In this document: piece after piece, positions 8,595-17,221 of the stretch
How the letters are laid out: each line of letters opens with the position of its first letter
How positions within the stretch are numbered: the first letter of the stretch is position 1
Source: Paenibacillus radicis (ex Gao et al. 2016)
Lineage (GTDB): Bacteria; Bacillota; Bacilli; Paenibacillales; Paenibacillaceae
Reading direction: 5' to 3'
DNA length: 64,000 bases
Assembly: GCF_014641555.1 (NCBI RefSeq)
Contig: NZ_BMHY01000003.1
Location: forward strand, 223,061 to 287,060
Translations under genes and position numbers: made by a program
Notes under the pieces: generated by a model
Seen by the model: the letters and a program-made list of their open reading frames with translations, nothing else
Database searches by the model: none
Told to the model about the DNA's origin: nothing

Positions 8595-9557
8595 TCACAC
8601 CTTCAATTTCAATTGCTCCCAAGTGATACTGCCTACGGGAATGTCCTGTTCATCCACCACCCATACCACGCTCACTTCCGGCTGCAGCAGAAGCAGCAAT
8701 ACCGACTTTAACGACGACTCCCGACCTGTTACTCTTGCCTCTCCCCAGCTGCTTGCATTCGGAGCGGAATCGATCGGAACCATCGCGTCTTCCGCCTTAA
8801 TCAAATCCAGCTGATTGAATTGATTGTCCGATTTAACCAGCTTCTGAACAAATTCATTAGCCGGGCGGGCTAAAATCTCAAGCGGCGTATCGTATTGCTG
8901 AATCGTGCCTTCATTCATCACGATAATCCGGTCGCCCAGCTTCATCGCTTCCTGCACATCATGCGTAACGAATAAAATCGTCTTATTGAGCTTCTTCTGA
9001 ATTTGTATCATTTCATCCTGCAGCGACTCCCGGGTAATCGCATCGATTGCTCCGAAAGGCTCGTCCATCAGCATAATGGCCGGGTCGCCTGCCATAGCAC
9101 GGGCAAGGCCAACCCTCTGCTGCTGTCCTCCCGACAATTGCGCAGGGTAGCGCTTCTTGAACGACTGCGGCAAATGCACCAGATCAAGCAGATAATCGAT
9201 TCGCTCTTCAATTCGCTTCGGAGACCACTTGAGAACTTTCGGTATGGTCGCAATGTTCTCCTCAATGCTCAGATGAGGAAACAAGCCGATACCCTGAATG
9301 ACATATCCGATTTGGATACGCAATGCGTTCAAAGGCATTTTCGTTATTTCTTGACCATTAATGAGAATATTGCCTGAGGACGGCTCATGAATCCGATTGA
9401 TCATTTTGAGCAGCGTCGTTTTCCCGCAGCCCGATGCACCGAGAATCGTGACAAAGCTGCCCGCCTCGATTCTCAAATTCGTTTCATTGACGGCCGGCTT
9501 AGCCGCTTTAGGAAAGGTTTTGGTCACCCGATTAAACACAATTGCATCTTGGTTCAT
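8595..9557 (-). CDS. Opu-type ABC transporter ATP-binding protein
   Basis: 320 residues. Walker A GASGCGKTTL at about 40, Q-loop VIQGIGLFPH, signature LSGGQQQR, Walker B IMLMDEPFGAID and switch His in FVTHD place it in the OpuCA/ProV class. The stretch after residue 240 is shorter than the paired CBS domains of OpuCA, with one CBS-like end (VWVVDEQDIPVGSITWEQL); in homologues CBS domains sense ionic strength. It sits 11 bases after the binding-protein gene. Confidence 0.92.
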   Translation of the reverse strand: MNQDAIVFNRVTKTFPKAAKPAVNETNLRIEAGSFVTILGASGCGKTTLLKMINRIHEPSSGNILINGQEITKMPLNALRIQIGYVIQGIGLFPHLSIEENIATIPKVLKWSPKRIEERIDYLLDLVHLPQSFKKRYPAQLSGGQQQRVGLARAMAGDPAIMLMDEPFGAIDAITRESLQDEMIQIQKKLNKTILFVTHDVQEAMKLGDRIIVMNEGTIQQYDTPLEILARPANEFVQKLVKSDNQFNQLDLIKAEDAMVPIDSAPNASSWGEARVTGRESSLKSVLLLLLQPEVSVVWVVDEQDIPVGSITWEQLKLKV

Positions 9558-9568
9558 GGTTACTCATC

Positions 9569-10477
9569 CTATTTTTTCAAGATACCTGCCTCTTGCAGGA
9601 ACTGCTTCGCCACGTCTGTATATTCCTGTTTGTTAATATCTACTTCGGCATTCAGCTTTTGCAGCGTCGCTGTATCCAGCTTGGCCGATACTTCATTCAA
9701 GATGTCGTCGATGCCTTTGTTTTTCTCCAGCACATCCGCTTTAATAACCGGTGCTACGTAGTAAGGCGGCCAGAAATGTTTATCATCCTCAAGCAGAACC
9801 AAGTTAGGCTTCGTCAGCTCTCCATCGGTTGTGAAGGCCACCGTTACATCCGCCTCATTATCATGCAGAGCCCTGTACTTCACACCGGCGTCGAACAGCT
9901 TCACCGATTTAAACTCAAAACCGCCGTAAGCCTGCTTCAAACCTTTCAATCCATCCTCGCGGTCTTCAAAGCCGGTTACGGCTGCCAGTCTGAGCTGCGG
10001 CGCCAGCTCCGCCAATTGCGACAACGTCTTCAAGCCGTATTTGTCGGCTACTTCCTTCGTAACCGTCAAGCCTTGCGAATTGTTGGCTTGCGTCGAAGCC
10101 AGCCATACGAGATTGAACTGGTCCTTATACGCCTTGGATACCGTATCGTAAACTTCCTTCGGATCGGATAGCTTCGGCAGCTTCAGGATCGAGAGCAGCG
10201 CCGTTCCTGTATATTCCGGGTAAACGTCAATATCGCCCTTCACAATCGTTTCATGCGCCAGCAGACCGGCAAGCTTGAATTTGCGATTCACTTTGTACCC
10301 GGCATTCTCTAGGGCAAGCGAATAAGCTTCCGATAGGATAAAAGCTTCCGTAAAGTTTTTAGAGCCGACATTAATCGTTCCTTTGCTGGCTGAGCCTGAT
10401 CCGGCGTTTCCGCATGCGGATACAACCAGAGACAGGAGCAGGATGACGCTTGCGATCATAATTGATTGTTTTTTCAT
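9569..10477 (-). CDS. Opu/OsmF-type substrate-binding lipoprotein
   Basis: A 302-residue exported lipoprotein with signal peptide and lipobox VVSAC (Cys about 22). The mature part begins GTINVGSKNFTEAFILSE, the hallmark of the OpuAC/OsmF/ProX-like quaternary-amine binding proteins, and contains DVYPEYTGTA and the conserved DNEADVTVAFTTDG. It captures ligand outside the membrane for the two permeases encoded around it. The start is set by GGAGG 12 bases upstream. Confidence 0.92.
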   Translation of the reverse strand: MKKQSIMIASVILLLSLVVSACGNAGSGSASKGTINVGSKNFTEAFILSEAYSLALENAGYKVNRKFKLAGLLAHETIVKGDIDVYPEYTGTALLSILKLPKLSDPKEVYDTVSKAYKDQFNLVWLASTQANNSQGLTVTKEVADKYGLKTLSQLAELAPQLRLAAVTGFEDREDGLKGLKQAYGGFEFKSVKLFDAGVKYRALHDNEADVTVAFTTDGELTKPNLVLLEDDKHFWPPYYVAPVIKADVLEKNKGIDDILNEVSAKLDTATLQKLNAEVDINKQEYTDVAKQFLQEAGILKK

Positions 10478-10497
10478 TACAAACTAACCTCCATTCA

Positions 10498-11130
10498 TTA
10501 TTTGGGCCACGAAGACCATTTCTCCACCACAGACAATACAATTTCAATGCCAACTGCAAATATCGTAATCGGAATGGCACCAGCCAATACGATTGCAAAA
10601 TCATTAATGCTTAATCCATTAATAATGAAAGTGCCAAGTCCCCCGCCGCCAATAAATGCGGCAAGCGTTGCGCTCGCGGTAACCTGCACAGCCGACGTTT
10701 TTGCTCCGGTAATGATGAGAGGCAATGCTAGAGGAAGCTCGATTCGTCTCATAATCCGTGCCTCGCCCATCCCCATCCCTGAAGCGGCCTCCAGAATGGA
10801 GCTGTCTATATTCCGAAAGCCTAGATACGTATGGATCAGAATCGGCGGACATGCCAGCAGCGTCAGCGCAACAAGGGACGGCGTAAAGCCCGTACCTAGA
10901 AAAGGCATGATCGCGACCAGGACAGCAAGGCTAGGAATAACCCGCAATGTATTGAAGAGATTCATAATGGGAGCGGCGAATTTTGCTTTTTTAGCACAAA
11001 TAATTCCGAGTGGCACGCAAAGCACGACGCCGATCAAAAATGCCGAAAAACTCAGCACCAAGTGAACTCTCGATTCTTCCAAAAACCGTTCCTGATTATC
11101 GGAAATATATTGAATAATCTCATGCAGCAT
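10498..11130 (-). CDS. Opu-type ABC transporter permease, first gene of operon
   Basis: A 210-residue permease, paralogous to the one at 7937-8578, with the EAA loop ILEAASGMGMGEARIMRRIELP. The gene order permease, binding protein, ATPase, permease is close to Opu/Yeh operons, followed here by an FMN monooxygenase. The ATG follows CAGGAG. A likely promoter lies at 11190-11218, divergent from the Lrp-type gene. Confidence 0.9.
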   Translation of the reverse strand: MLHEIIQYISDNQERFLEESRVHLVLSFSAFLIGVVLCVPLGIICAKKAKFAAPIMNLFNTLRVIPSLAVLVAIMPFLGTGFTPSLVALTLLACPPILIHTYLGFRNIDSSILEAASGMGMGEARIMRRIELPLALPLIITGAKTSAVQVTASATLAAFIGGGGLGTFIINGLSINDFAIVLAGAIPITIFAVGIEIVLSVVEKWSSWPK

Positions 11131-11189
11131 CTCCTGGTCATCACCTCCATCAGCAGCAAAGATCGCTGTCAGGACAAGCTTTCATTGAC

Positions 11190-11218
11190 ATTATAGAAGA
11201 TAGGATTTAAAATTCACA
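11190..11218 (-). promoter_or_regulatory. putative sigma-A promoter of the Opu/monooxygenase operon
   Basis: A perfect -10 TATAAT (11190-11195) with TGTGAA 17 bases upstream. The 235-base gap to the divergent Lrp-type gene is AT-rich and would be the place for its operator. Confidence 0.5.
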
Positions 11219-11365
11219 TATGAAAAACAAAGTAATTCAACCCTTTTACTAAGGTATTATAAAAAGTTGATTGAATCCTCTTTATTTGATTTGAACACTT
11301 CATTCAGAAGCACAGAATTAGAATGAGGCAGCAGGACTTCAATTGAATGGAAAGGGAGAATCGAG

Positions 11366-11788
11366 ATGGATGATACGGACGTAAAAATATTGAAGATGCT
11401 GCAGGAGAATGCGCGTTATTCGATGACTGAGCTAGGGAAGCAGGTTGGGCTGACACAGCCCGCTGTAACGGGGCGAGTCCGTAAACTCGAGGAACAGGGA
11501 ACGATATCGGGCTATAAGGCGCAATTGAACCCTACTAAGATAGGCAAGACTGTAAAAGCCTTTGTTATGGTCCAGACCCAGCATTGCAAAGCCTTCAGCG
11601 AGCATTGCGCGAACGAGCCTGATGTCGTAGATTTGCATCGCATCAGCGGAGAGTTCAATTATCTGGTTAAAGTGATGACGGAATCGATTGAGAAGCTCGA
11701 GGCCTTCACGGCAAGCTGCAATAAATTCGGCTACTTCCAGGTGATGGTTGTCCTCTCCTCTCGAATCGAGCATAATCATAATTTTTGA
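11366..11788 (+). CDS. Lrp/AsnC-family regulator
   Basis: 140 residues: N-terminal HTH (DDTDVKILKMLQENARYSMT then QPAVTGRVRKLEEQGTI) and a C-terminal RAM domain (about 65-138) with the GEFNYLVKV ligand loop. Lrp/AsnC proteins are octameric regulators that sense amino acids or related metabolites. It is divergent from the Opu/monooxygenase operon, so it probably controls that operon; this is inference. RBS AAAGGGAG precedes the ATG. Confidence 0.92.
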   Translation: MDDTDVKILKMLQENARYSMTELGKQVGLTQPAVTGRVRKLEEQGTISGYKAQLNPTKIGKTVKAFVMVQTQHCKAFSEHCANEPDVVDLHRISGEFNYLVKVMTESIEKLEAFTASCNKFGYFQVMVVLSSRIEHNHNF

Positions 11789-11809
11789 GCAAGACGATTA
11801 TACGTAAAA

Positions 11810-11880
11810 AAAAGAGCAGGGCTTGTCTCCATGTCATTAAACCTTAACCTAATGACATGGAGCCTCGTCTCTGCTCTTTT
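11810..11880. terminator. long bidirectional terminator
   Basis: AAAAGAGCAG (11810-11819) pairs with CTGCTCTTTT (11871-11880), and inside it CTCCATGTCATTA pairs with TAATGACATGGAG. It lies between the convergent Lrp-type and hydrolase genes, with T-runs on both sides. Confidence 0.85.
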
Positions 11881-11903
11881 TTGCTTACCGGTTTATTATC
11901 CGT

Positions 11904-12854
11904 TTATTGCTGCTCTACTTTTTTCAGAAACGAAAGCACGGCAGCATTCAACTGATCTAGCCCCGGCTGCTCGATTGGGAAATGGCCAGCACCCTCTAGA
12001 CTGACATATTTTTTGTCGCCTTTTATACGATCATAGAAAGGTTGACTGAAACGATACGGCGTCATAGGATCTATTTCCGGATGAACGAGCAATACCGGAC
12101 AAAGATCAAATTGTTCGGGCTTCAGCTCTGGGCTTCGATTCAAAAACGTTCTTAACAATCGTAAAGGAATCTTAGTGCCCGCCGCATGGGCATCGTTCAT
12201 AATGAGCTTGGTCAATTCGGCATTATTCGTAATCAAATTCATCCGGGATACATGGTTAACCGAGATTGCGAGTGAATCAAGCAAGCAGGGAAGCTTGTCC
12301 ATACAATACTTCCCCCATCGGCTAATCAATCTGTTCGGAGCCAGCTGGTCGCGAAACTTAGCGTCGCTCGTATCAACGAATGTCGTTGCGATTAATCCTT
12401 TCACCCGCTTGCTCTGTACGGCCGTATGGTAAGCCAGCATTCCTCCTATGCTGCTGCCGAGCAGCACGATAGGCTTGCCGTCACGCTTCAGCTCCGCATC
12501 AATCAATTCTGTGAGGATATCAATCCAAAGCTGATAGTCCACAGATTTTGCCGATTCGGTATAGCTTAAGCCATAAGGCGGCAGATCCGGCGCGACGACT
12601 TCATAACCATTGTTTTGCAGGCTTCGTGCATAAGGAGCCAGCAATCGGCCATTGCCTCCGGCCCCGTGAATGAAAATAATTTTTAATTTGGCCTGCGGGG
12701 CAGGCATTTGATCAAGATGAATATGGACGTTCTGCCAAGTCATCCATTCTTCTATTGGCAAATGATTCTCCGTTAGCTGCATCTCTTCCGGAAAAAACGG
12801 CTGATATTGCTTCCAATAATCTATTGTTTGATTATACGTTTGAAGCTTACTCAT
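11904..12854 (-). CDS. alpha/beta hydrolase
   Basis: 316 residues from ATG 12854; an in-frame ATG 12 bases upstream is fused to the AAAGGATGG ribosome site and is unlikely. The fold shows HGAGGNGRLL (oxyanion region), the nucleophile elbow GSSIGGML (Ser at about 135), a late Asp in LVHPEIDPMTP and catalytic His in LEGAGHFPIE. There is no signal peptide, so it is a cytoplasmic esterase/lipase-type enzyme of unknown substrate. It is divergent from the AraC regulator, which might control it. Confidence 0.85.
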   Translation of the reverse strand: MSKLQTYNQTIDYWKQYQPFFPEEMQLTENHLPIEEWMTWQNVHIHLDQMPAPQAKLKIIFIHGAGGNGRLLAPYARSLQNNGYEVVAPDLPPYGLSYTESAKSVDYQLWIDILTELIDAELKRDGKPIVLLGSSIGGMLAYHTAVQSKRVKGLIATTFVDTSDAKFRDQLAPNRLISRWGKYCMDKLPCLLDSLAISVNHVSRMNLITNNAELTKLIMNDAHAAGTKIPLRLLRTFLNRSPELKPEQFDLCPVLLVHPEIDPMTPYRFSQPFYDRIKGDKKYVSLEGAGHFPIEQPGLDQLNAAVLSFLKKVEQQ

Positions 12855-12917
12855 GAATTTGCCCATCCTTTATAGGTAACGATTACTCTACTATAGCCAT
12901 TATAGCCTTGCTATCAT

Positions 12918-12932
12918 TGAGAATGGGTATCT
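12918..12932. promoter_or_regulatory. weak Fur-box-like sequence
   Basis: TGAGAATGGGTATCT matches ten of fourteen fixed positions of TGATAATNATTATCA, in the intergenic region before the AraC-type gene. It gains a little weight from the perfect Fur box at 13905. Confidence 0.25.
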
Positions 12933-12986
12933 TCTATAATTATAGTTATTAAAAAATGTACGAATCGAAAAGGCAGGTTGCAGCCG

Positions 12987-14921
12987 ATGGACATGCGCGA
13001 TCATATCAAGTTATGGGAACAGGCATATTGCAAAATAATAGACGTTCGCCGCATCACCTTGCGATCTCATGAAAACCAATGCAGCTATGTCGTACCCGCC
13101 AGCCTCTTTATCCTGTCTATCCGCGGAAATGCACAGATCATGCTGGACGGAACGGCCTACCATTGCCGGCGCTTCAAAGTGTTCCATGCCGGCAAAGGTG
13201 CCGTGCTGGATATTCACGCTAACGAAGAGGGGCTGGATTATTATGCCGTCTATTATAAAGGAAGCATGCCACCTCCGGTGCGGCAGAGCCTGATTGACCT
13301 GGCGGAGCGAATCCGCCCCTTTCATATACAGTTTGGCTTCGCCCCTGCTCTACCAGCCCCCTTGTATCATGGTTTGACAGAGATGCACAAGCAGTGGGAG
13401 CAGGCAAACTCCCTTAGCAGATTGCGAGTAAAAGCTTTATTTCATTCTTTCGTTCATGAGCTCTTAAACCAGATGCAGGAGCAGGGCATCAAACCGGAGA
13501 AGCGTGATTTGGCGGCCCAGATCATTGCTATTATTTATGAGCGTTATGCGGAAGCGATCACTTTGGAATCTCTATCCGAAAGCCTGAACTACAGCGTTGC
13601 CCATCTATCCTCCTATTTTAAAAGCCGAACAGGTCTAAGCCCCATCGATTATTTGATTAAAATACGGATGAACAAGGCGGCCATGCTGCTGATCGAAACC
13701 GACGCCAATTTAAGAGAAATTGCAATCGGTGTCGGCTATCAAGACCCTTTTTACTTGGGAAGGATGTTCAAGAAACATAAGGGCGTATCACCAACACGCT
13801 ACCGAATAGAGCACTCCGCTAAGCGCAGCTTGGAAGATAGTCCTTCCACGAGCATGAGATCCTCCATTGTCTCACTTGAACCTCTCCGCTATACTGATGT
13901 CGGTGATAATCATTATCAACGTAATGGAGAGGACGAATTAACGATGTTTAGACATTCCAAACCGCCAATGGCGGCGGCTTTGCTTTTCAGCTTCATGTTA
14001 TTGTTGAGCGCTTGCGGTGCAGGAAATATAGCGGAGACGCAGCCTACCCAAACCCCTGTGGAGACGGCCCCTGCTGCTAATGAACAACCGCAAACCAAAA
14101 CCGTATCAACCGTCCTTGGAGATGTAGAGGTCCCTCTGCACCCCAAACGTGTAGTGGCAGGAGAATATTTAGGGAGCTTAATTGCTCTAGGCGTTATTCC
14201 TGTAGGAACATCCAGCCATCATATTCAAAATCCTTATTTCAAAGAGGCGCTGGACGGTGAAGGTGTAACGGATTTAGGAGAAGGAAATGGCGATCTGGAG
14301 AAAATTCTCGAGCTGGCGCCGGATCTCATTATTATGGATGACACCTATATTGAACTGAACGAGCAGTTGTCCAAAATCGCTCCTACCGTCGTTGTTCCTT
14401 TTGCATCCTTGAAAACGGTGCATGAAGAGCTGGACTATTTCGGCAAACTGCTTGGCAAAGAACAAGAAGCTGAGCAATGGCTCGCCGATTATGACCAGCG
14501 CATTGCTGCAGCGAAGGAAAAGGCCGTCCAAGCAGTTCCTGCTGGCAGCACGTTCTCTGTGTTGGAATGGATAGGCAAGGAAGTATCCGCAGTAGGCGCC
14601 AGCTACGGCAAAGGCGGCCAACCGATTTACCAAGGATTTGGCTTCAAGCCGCCTGCTGCCGTCGCTCAAGAGATGATTGATCCAGGCTGGGCCTCGCTCT
14701 CTAGTGAAGCTTTGCCGAAATACGCGGGTGATTATATTATTCTGACAACCGATCGCAAGATCGAGGATCTCAAGGCCGATCCGATCTGGAAATCGCTAGA
14801 TGCTGTCAAAAACGACTGCGTATTTACATGGACCTCTGACCGCTCCTGGTATTGGGACCCCATCGCTATCCTTGCCCAGACAGAAGAGTTAGCGGCGTGG
14901 CTGGATGGAATGAAGAAGTAA
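12987..14921 (+). CDS. AraC-family regulator continuous with a siderophore-binding protein domain (Btr-like fusion)
   Basis: One uninterrupted frame of 644 residues; ATG 12987 is preceded by GGCAGG at nine bases, and an upstream TTG abuts the RBS. Residues about 1-165 are a cupin-like sensor domain. Residues 170-275 are two AraC helix-turn-helices (LESLSESLNYSVAHLSSYFK and REIAIGVGYQDPFYLGRMFK). Residues 345-644 are a FhuD/FeuA-type metal-siderophore binding fold (PKRVVAGEYLGSLIALGVI; APDLIIMD). Bacillus Btr has the same order and activates siderophore uptake when it binds its ligand in the cytoplasm. The oddity is a lipoprotein signal peptide (residues 320-343, lipobox LLSAC) and a Fur-type promoter at the junction. 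The frame may therefore be a true fusion, a membrane-spanning sensor or two genes joined by loss of a stop. Confidence 0.85.
   Translation: MDMRDHIKLWEQAYCKIIDVRRITLRSHENQCSYVVPASLFILSIRGNAQIMLDGTAYHCRRFKVFHAGKGAVLDIHANEEGLDYYAVYYKGSMPPPVRQSLIDLAERIRPFHIQFGFAPALPAPLYHGLTEMHKQWEQANSLSRLRVKALFHSFVHELLNQMQEQGIKPEKRDLAAQIIAIIYERYAEAITLESLSESLNYSVAHLSSYFKSRTGLSPIDYLIKIRMNKAAMLLIETDANLREIAIGVGYQDPFYLGRMFKKHKGVSPTRYRIEHSAKRSLEDSPSTSMRSSIVSLEPLRYTDVGDNHYQRNGEDELTMFRHSKPPMAAALLFSFMLLLSACGAGNIAETQPTQTPVETAPAANEQPQTKTVSTVLGDVEVPLHPKRVVAGEYLGSLIALGVIPVGTSSHHIQNPYFKEALDGEGVTDLGEGNGDLEKILELAPDLIIMDDTYIELNEQLSKIAPTVVVPFASLKTVHEELDYFGKLLGKEQEAEQWLADYDQRIAAAKEKAVQAVPAGSTFSVLEWIGKEVSAVGASYGKGGQPIYQGFGFKPPAAVAQEMIDPGWASLSSEALPKYAGDYIILTTDRKIEDLKADPIWKSLDAVKNDCVFTWTSDRSWYWDPIAILAQTEELAAWLDGMKK
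13868..13896 (+). promoter_or_regulatory. internal sigma-A promoter before the binding-protein part
   Basis: TTGTCT (13868-13873), a 17-base spacer and TATACT (13891-13896) lie inside the long AraC frame, directly before the Fur box and the lipoprotein start. Confidence 0.65.
13905..13919 (+). promoter_or_regulatory. perfect 7-1-7 Fur box
   Basis: TGATAATCATTATCA is an exact match to the Bacillus Fur consensus TGATAATNATTATCA. It begins nine bases after the -10 hexamer, so it covers the expected start of transcription, where bound Fe-Fur would block RNA polymerase. Confidence 0.88.
13944..14921 (+). CDS. Fur-controlled iron-siderophore-binding lipoprotein (internal start)
   Basis: This is the alternative reading of the second half of the AraC frame. 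ATG 13944 follows GGAGAGG at 11 bases and gives 325 residues. A basic start (MFRHSK), a hydrophobic core and lipobox LLSAC (Cys 24) form a complete lipoprotein signal, followed by a Thr/Pro/Ala-rich tether and a FhuD/FeuA-like fold ending WWYDP-like (SDRSWYWDPIAILAQTEEL). Together with the promoter and Fur box this argues that a free surface lipoprotein is made under iron limitation. No permease or ATPase gene follows, so it would have to feed a transporter encoded elsewhere. Confidence 0.75.
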   Translation: MFRHSKPPMAAALLFSFMLLLSACGAGNIAETQPTQTPVETAPAANEQPQTKTVSTVLGDVEVPLHPKRVVAGEYLGSLIALGVIPVGTSSHHIQNPYFKEALDGEGVTDLGEGNGDLEKILELAPDLIIMDDTYIELNEQLSKIAPTVVVPFASLKTVHEELDYFGKLLGKEQEAEQWLADYDQRIAAAKEKAVQAVPAGSTFSVLEWIGKEVSAVGASYGKGGQPIYQGFGFKPPAAVAQEMIDPGWASLSSEALPKYAGDYIILTTDRKIEDLKADPIWKSLDAVKNDCVFTWTSDRSWYWDPIAILAQTEELAAWLDGMKK

Positions 14922-15018
14922 AGATTTGCACGCTCTTCACGCGGCTTGCTTTGCATTGGGACATCCATCATACTGAAACATGTATGAATGCAAGGCAACA
15001 GCGGAGGGAGAGATTTTC

Positions 15019-15738
15019 ATGAATCTACAACATAAAACAGCCATCATTACAGGCGCGGGCAAAGGAATCGGCAAAGCGACAGCCATAGCTCTTGCGAAGG
15101 AAGGCGTGCAGCTCGGACTAATCGCAAGAACAGCTAAGGATCTAGAGGTGCTTCAAGCCGAGCTTGTACAGGAGTATGGCGTTCAAGTTCACATTGCGAC
15201 TGCCGATGTTGGCCATATAGAAGAAGTAAATACAGCTGTATCCGAGCTTATCGGGCACCTTGGCTCCGTTGACATTCTTATTAACAATGCAGGAATCGCT
15301 CAATTCCAGACCCTTCTCGATATGGAGCCTGGACAATGGGAGCAAATCATCCAAACCAACCTGATGGGCACTTATTACGTGACCCGTGCAGCGCTTCCGT
15401 CGATGATCGAGAAGAAAAGCGGCAGCATCATTAACATTGCTTCAACAGCGGGCGAGCGAGGTTTCGCTACAGGCTCCGCCTATGCTGCATCAAAGTTTGC
15501 CATTATGGGATTAACGGAGTCTCTTCTGCAAGAGGTTCGTAAATTCAACATCCGGGTGACCGCTCTTACACCAAGCACGGTGAATACGGATCTTGCAGCG
15601 CAAGCCGGGTTGAAAATCGGGGATGAGGATCGCATGATGCAATCCGAGGATGTAGCGGAGCTGATTATCGCAGCGCTTAAGCTGCCAGAGCGCGTGTTTA
15701 TTAAAGCAGCGGGGATTTGGACGACAAACCCGCAATAA
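15019..15738 (+). CDS. short-chain dehydrogenase/reductase (FabG-like)
   Basis: 239 residues from ATG 15019 behind GGAGGGAG. NAD(P)-binding TGAGKGIG at 11-18, the NNAG motif, and the catalytic set Ser (INIAST), Tyr and Lys (SAYAASK) are all present. It is a classical SDR close to 3-oxoacyl-ACP reductases but outside any fatty-acid operon, so the substrate is unknown. It lies about 100 bases after the siderophore-binding gene and has its own terminator. Confidence 0.88.
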   Translation: MNLQHKTAIITGAGKGIGKATAIALAKEGVQLGLIARTAKDLEVLQAELVQEYGVQVHIATADVGHIEEVNTAVSELIGHLGSVDILINNAGIAQFQTLLDMEPGQWEQIIQTNLMGTYYVTRAALPSMIEKKSGSIINIASTAGERGFATGSAYAASKFAIMGLTESLLQEVRKFNIRVTALTPSTVNTDLAAQAGLKIGDEDRMMQSEDVAELIIAALKLPERVFIKAAGIWTTNPQ

Positions 15739-15742
15739 GAGT

Positions 15743-15777
15743 AAATCCCCTCCGGTTGTGACGGAGGGGATTTTTTT
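15743..15777 (+). terminator. intrinsic terminator
   Basis: AAATCCCCTCCG pairs with CGGAGGGGATTT, followed by a seven-T run. It ends the SDR gene and may also serve the convergent lipoprotein gene. Confidence 0.92.
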
Positions 15778-15780
15778 GAA

Positions 15781-17142
15781 TCAAAGATCGATAACACCAA
15801 TATAGACTTGCTGCCGGTCTGAGGGCAGTGAGAAAAGTGCGAAGAGACGAGAGCTGTCAGGCGCCCAGCGACATAAGCCAATGTACATATAGTCCTCCGT
15901 CAACAGCTTCGTCCCGCTACCGTCATAATCAGCCACAGCGACTCTAGTACCTGTGACGATATCATCTACACTTTCTCCTATCGCACCAAGCAGATAGGCT
16001 ATACGGTTACCGTCAGGAGAAGGCTGAAATTGTGAGGGACCAAACCGGCCGCTACCCTTTTCTCCTATATAATAGTGAATTCTTTCAGTTGAACTGTCTG
16101 ATGTTTCCTTTTTTAAGAGTGAGTACTCATCCAAATTGACAGGCCATGCAACCTCGGATGTAGCCTGACCTTCAGATCCATACAAGCTGAACTTTCCTTC
16201 ATTGCTAACGAATAGCCGTCCGGTCACCGGTTCGACAAAGCTGTTCAAATACTCATATTCGTAAGTATTAACGATTTGCCGTTCCTCGCCACTTTCCAAA
16301 TTTACAATTTTCAAAGCGATAACGTCGTCAAAGCCGTTATGCGCTACAAGAGATACGCCAGGTTCCAGCCACTCTATTCTTCCCCAATATGCTTTATCGA
16401 AAGGCAAAATGCTGGATTTACCGGAAGCAATATCGTAACGGGCGAGCTCATAATAAGGGCCAGCTCCATCTCCAATTTGTTCTCCTGTATCATGTAAGTA
16501 AACAAAGCCCGAAGAGTCAGGCAGCCATAAAGGCTGAGAATCTTTCCCTTCAGTTCTCCACTGCTTGCTTATCCCTGTAGAGGTTTTAATAATGCCCTCG
16601 ATGTTTTTGTTATCGACACTATAACTGACCGCCCATTGGCCATCCGGGCTTGCATAGCTAGTACCTATCTGCGAAACAAGTACACCGCTTGCCAGCTTGT
16701 ATTTACGATTGACCGATTGTTCTGCATCATACGTTTCCCATTCAACATGATCCTCGGCTAAACGCAAACTATACGTGTCGATGGATTCACTGCCGCTTTC
16801 CCATGCAACGGTCGACACACGCGATTGAATATTCATGCAGATAAGTCTTGTGGACTTCGAATCATGACTCTTGGCTAACAATAAAACTTCTTCCGAGCTG
16901 ACAGCAACCATGTTCTCATAGTCGTATTCATCCGTTGAAAGCTTTATTGCATTAGCATAGTTGCGTCGCAGCAAGGCATCCATTGATTCTTCCGGCTCCG
17001 TCCGCTCTTCTGAAGTAACTAAGGGAGCAGTAGTAGCCTCAAGCACCGGTTGCCGTTCCGGTTGATCTAGATTGCTAGCGCAGGAGGTTATCACAGCAAT
17101 AAGCACTAAGATTAATATTGCCTTCAACCATTTATTTAACAA
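15781..17142 (-). CDS. beta-propeller (TolB/WD40-like) lipoprotein
   Basis: A 453-residue lipoprotein with lipobox ITSC (Cys about 21); TTG start nine bases after GGAG. The mature part has several PD40/TolB-type blades (SPDGQWAVSYS, LPDSSGFVYLHD, QPSPDGNRIAYLLG, APDSSRLFALF). It is the third gene behind an ECF sigma factor and its likely anti-sigma factor, so it may be a surface sensor or effector of that system. The ligand is unknown. Confidence 0.75.
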   Translation of the reverse strand: MLNKWLKAILILVLIAVITSCASNLDQPERQPVLEATTAPLVTSEERTEPEESMDALLRRNYANAIKLSTDEYDYENMVAVSSEEVLLLAKSHDSKSTRLICMNIQSRVSTVAWESGSESIDTYSLRLAEDHVEWETYDAEQSVNRKYKLASGVLVSQIGTSYASPDGQWAVSYSVDNKNIEGIIKTSTGISKQWRTEGKDSQPLWLPDSSGFVYLHDTGEQIGDGAGPYYELARYDIASGKSSILPFDKAYWGRIEWLEPGVSLVAHNGFDDVIALKIVNLESGEERQIVNTYEYEYLNSFVEPVTGRLFVSNEGKFSLYGSEGQATSEVAWPVNLDEYSLLKKETSDSSTERIHYYIGEKGSGRFGPSQFQPSPDGNRIAYLLGAIGESVDDIVTGTRVAVADYDGSGTKLLTEDYMYIGLCRWAPDSSRLFALFSLPSDRQQVYIGVIDL

Positions 17143-17221
17143 GCACCCTCACTCCATCGATTAACAAATACTTACATAATCGTAGACGCTTCGAATGCAT
17201 ATATGTTGCATGATTTTACAC

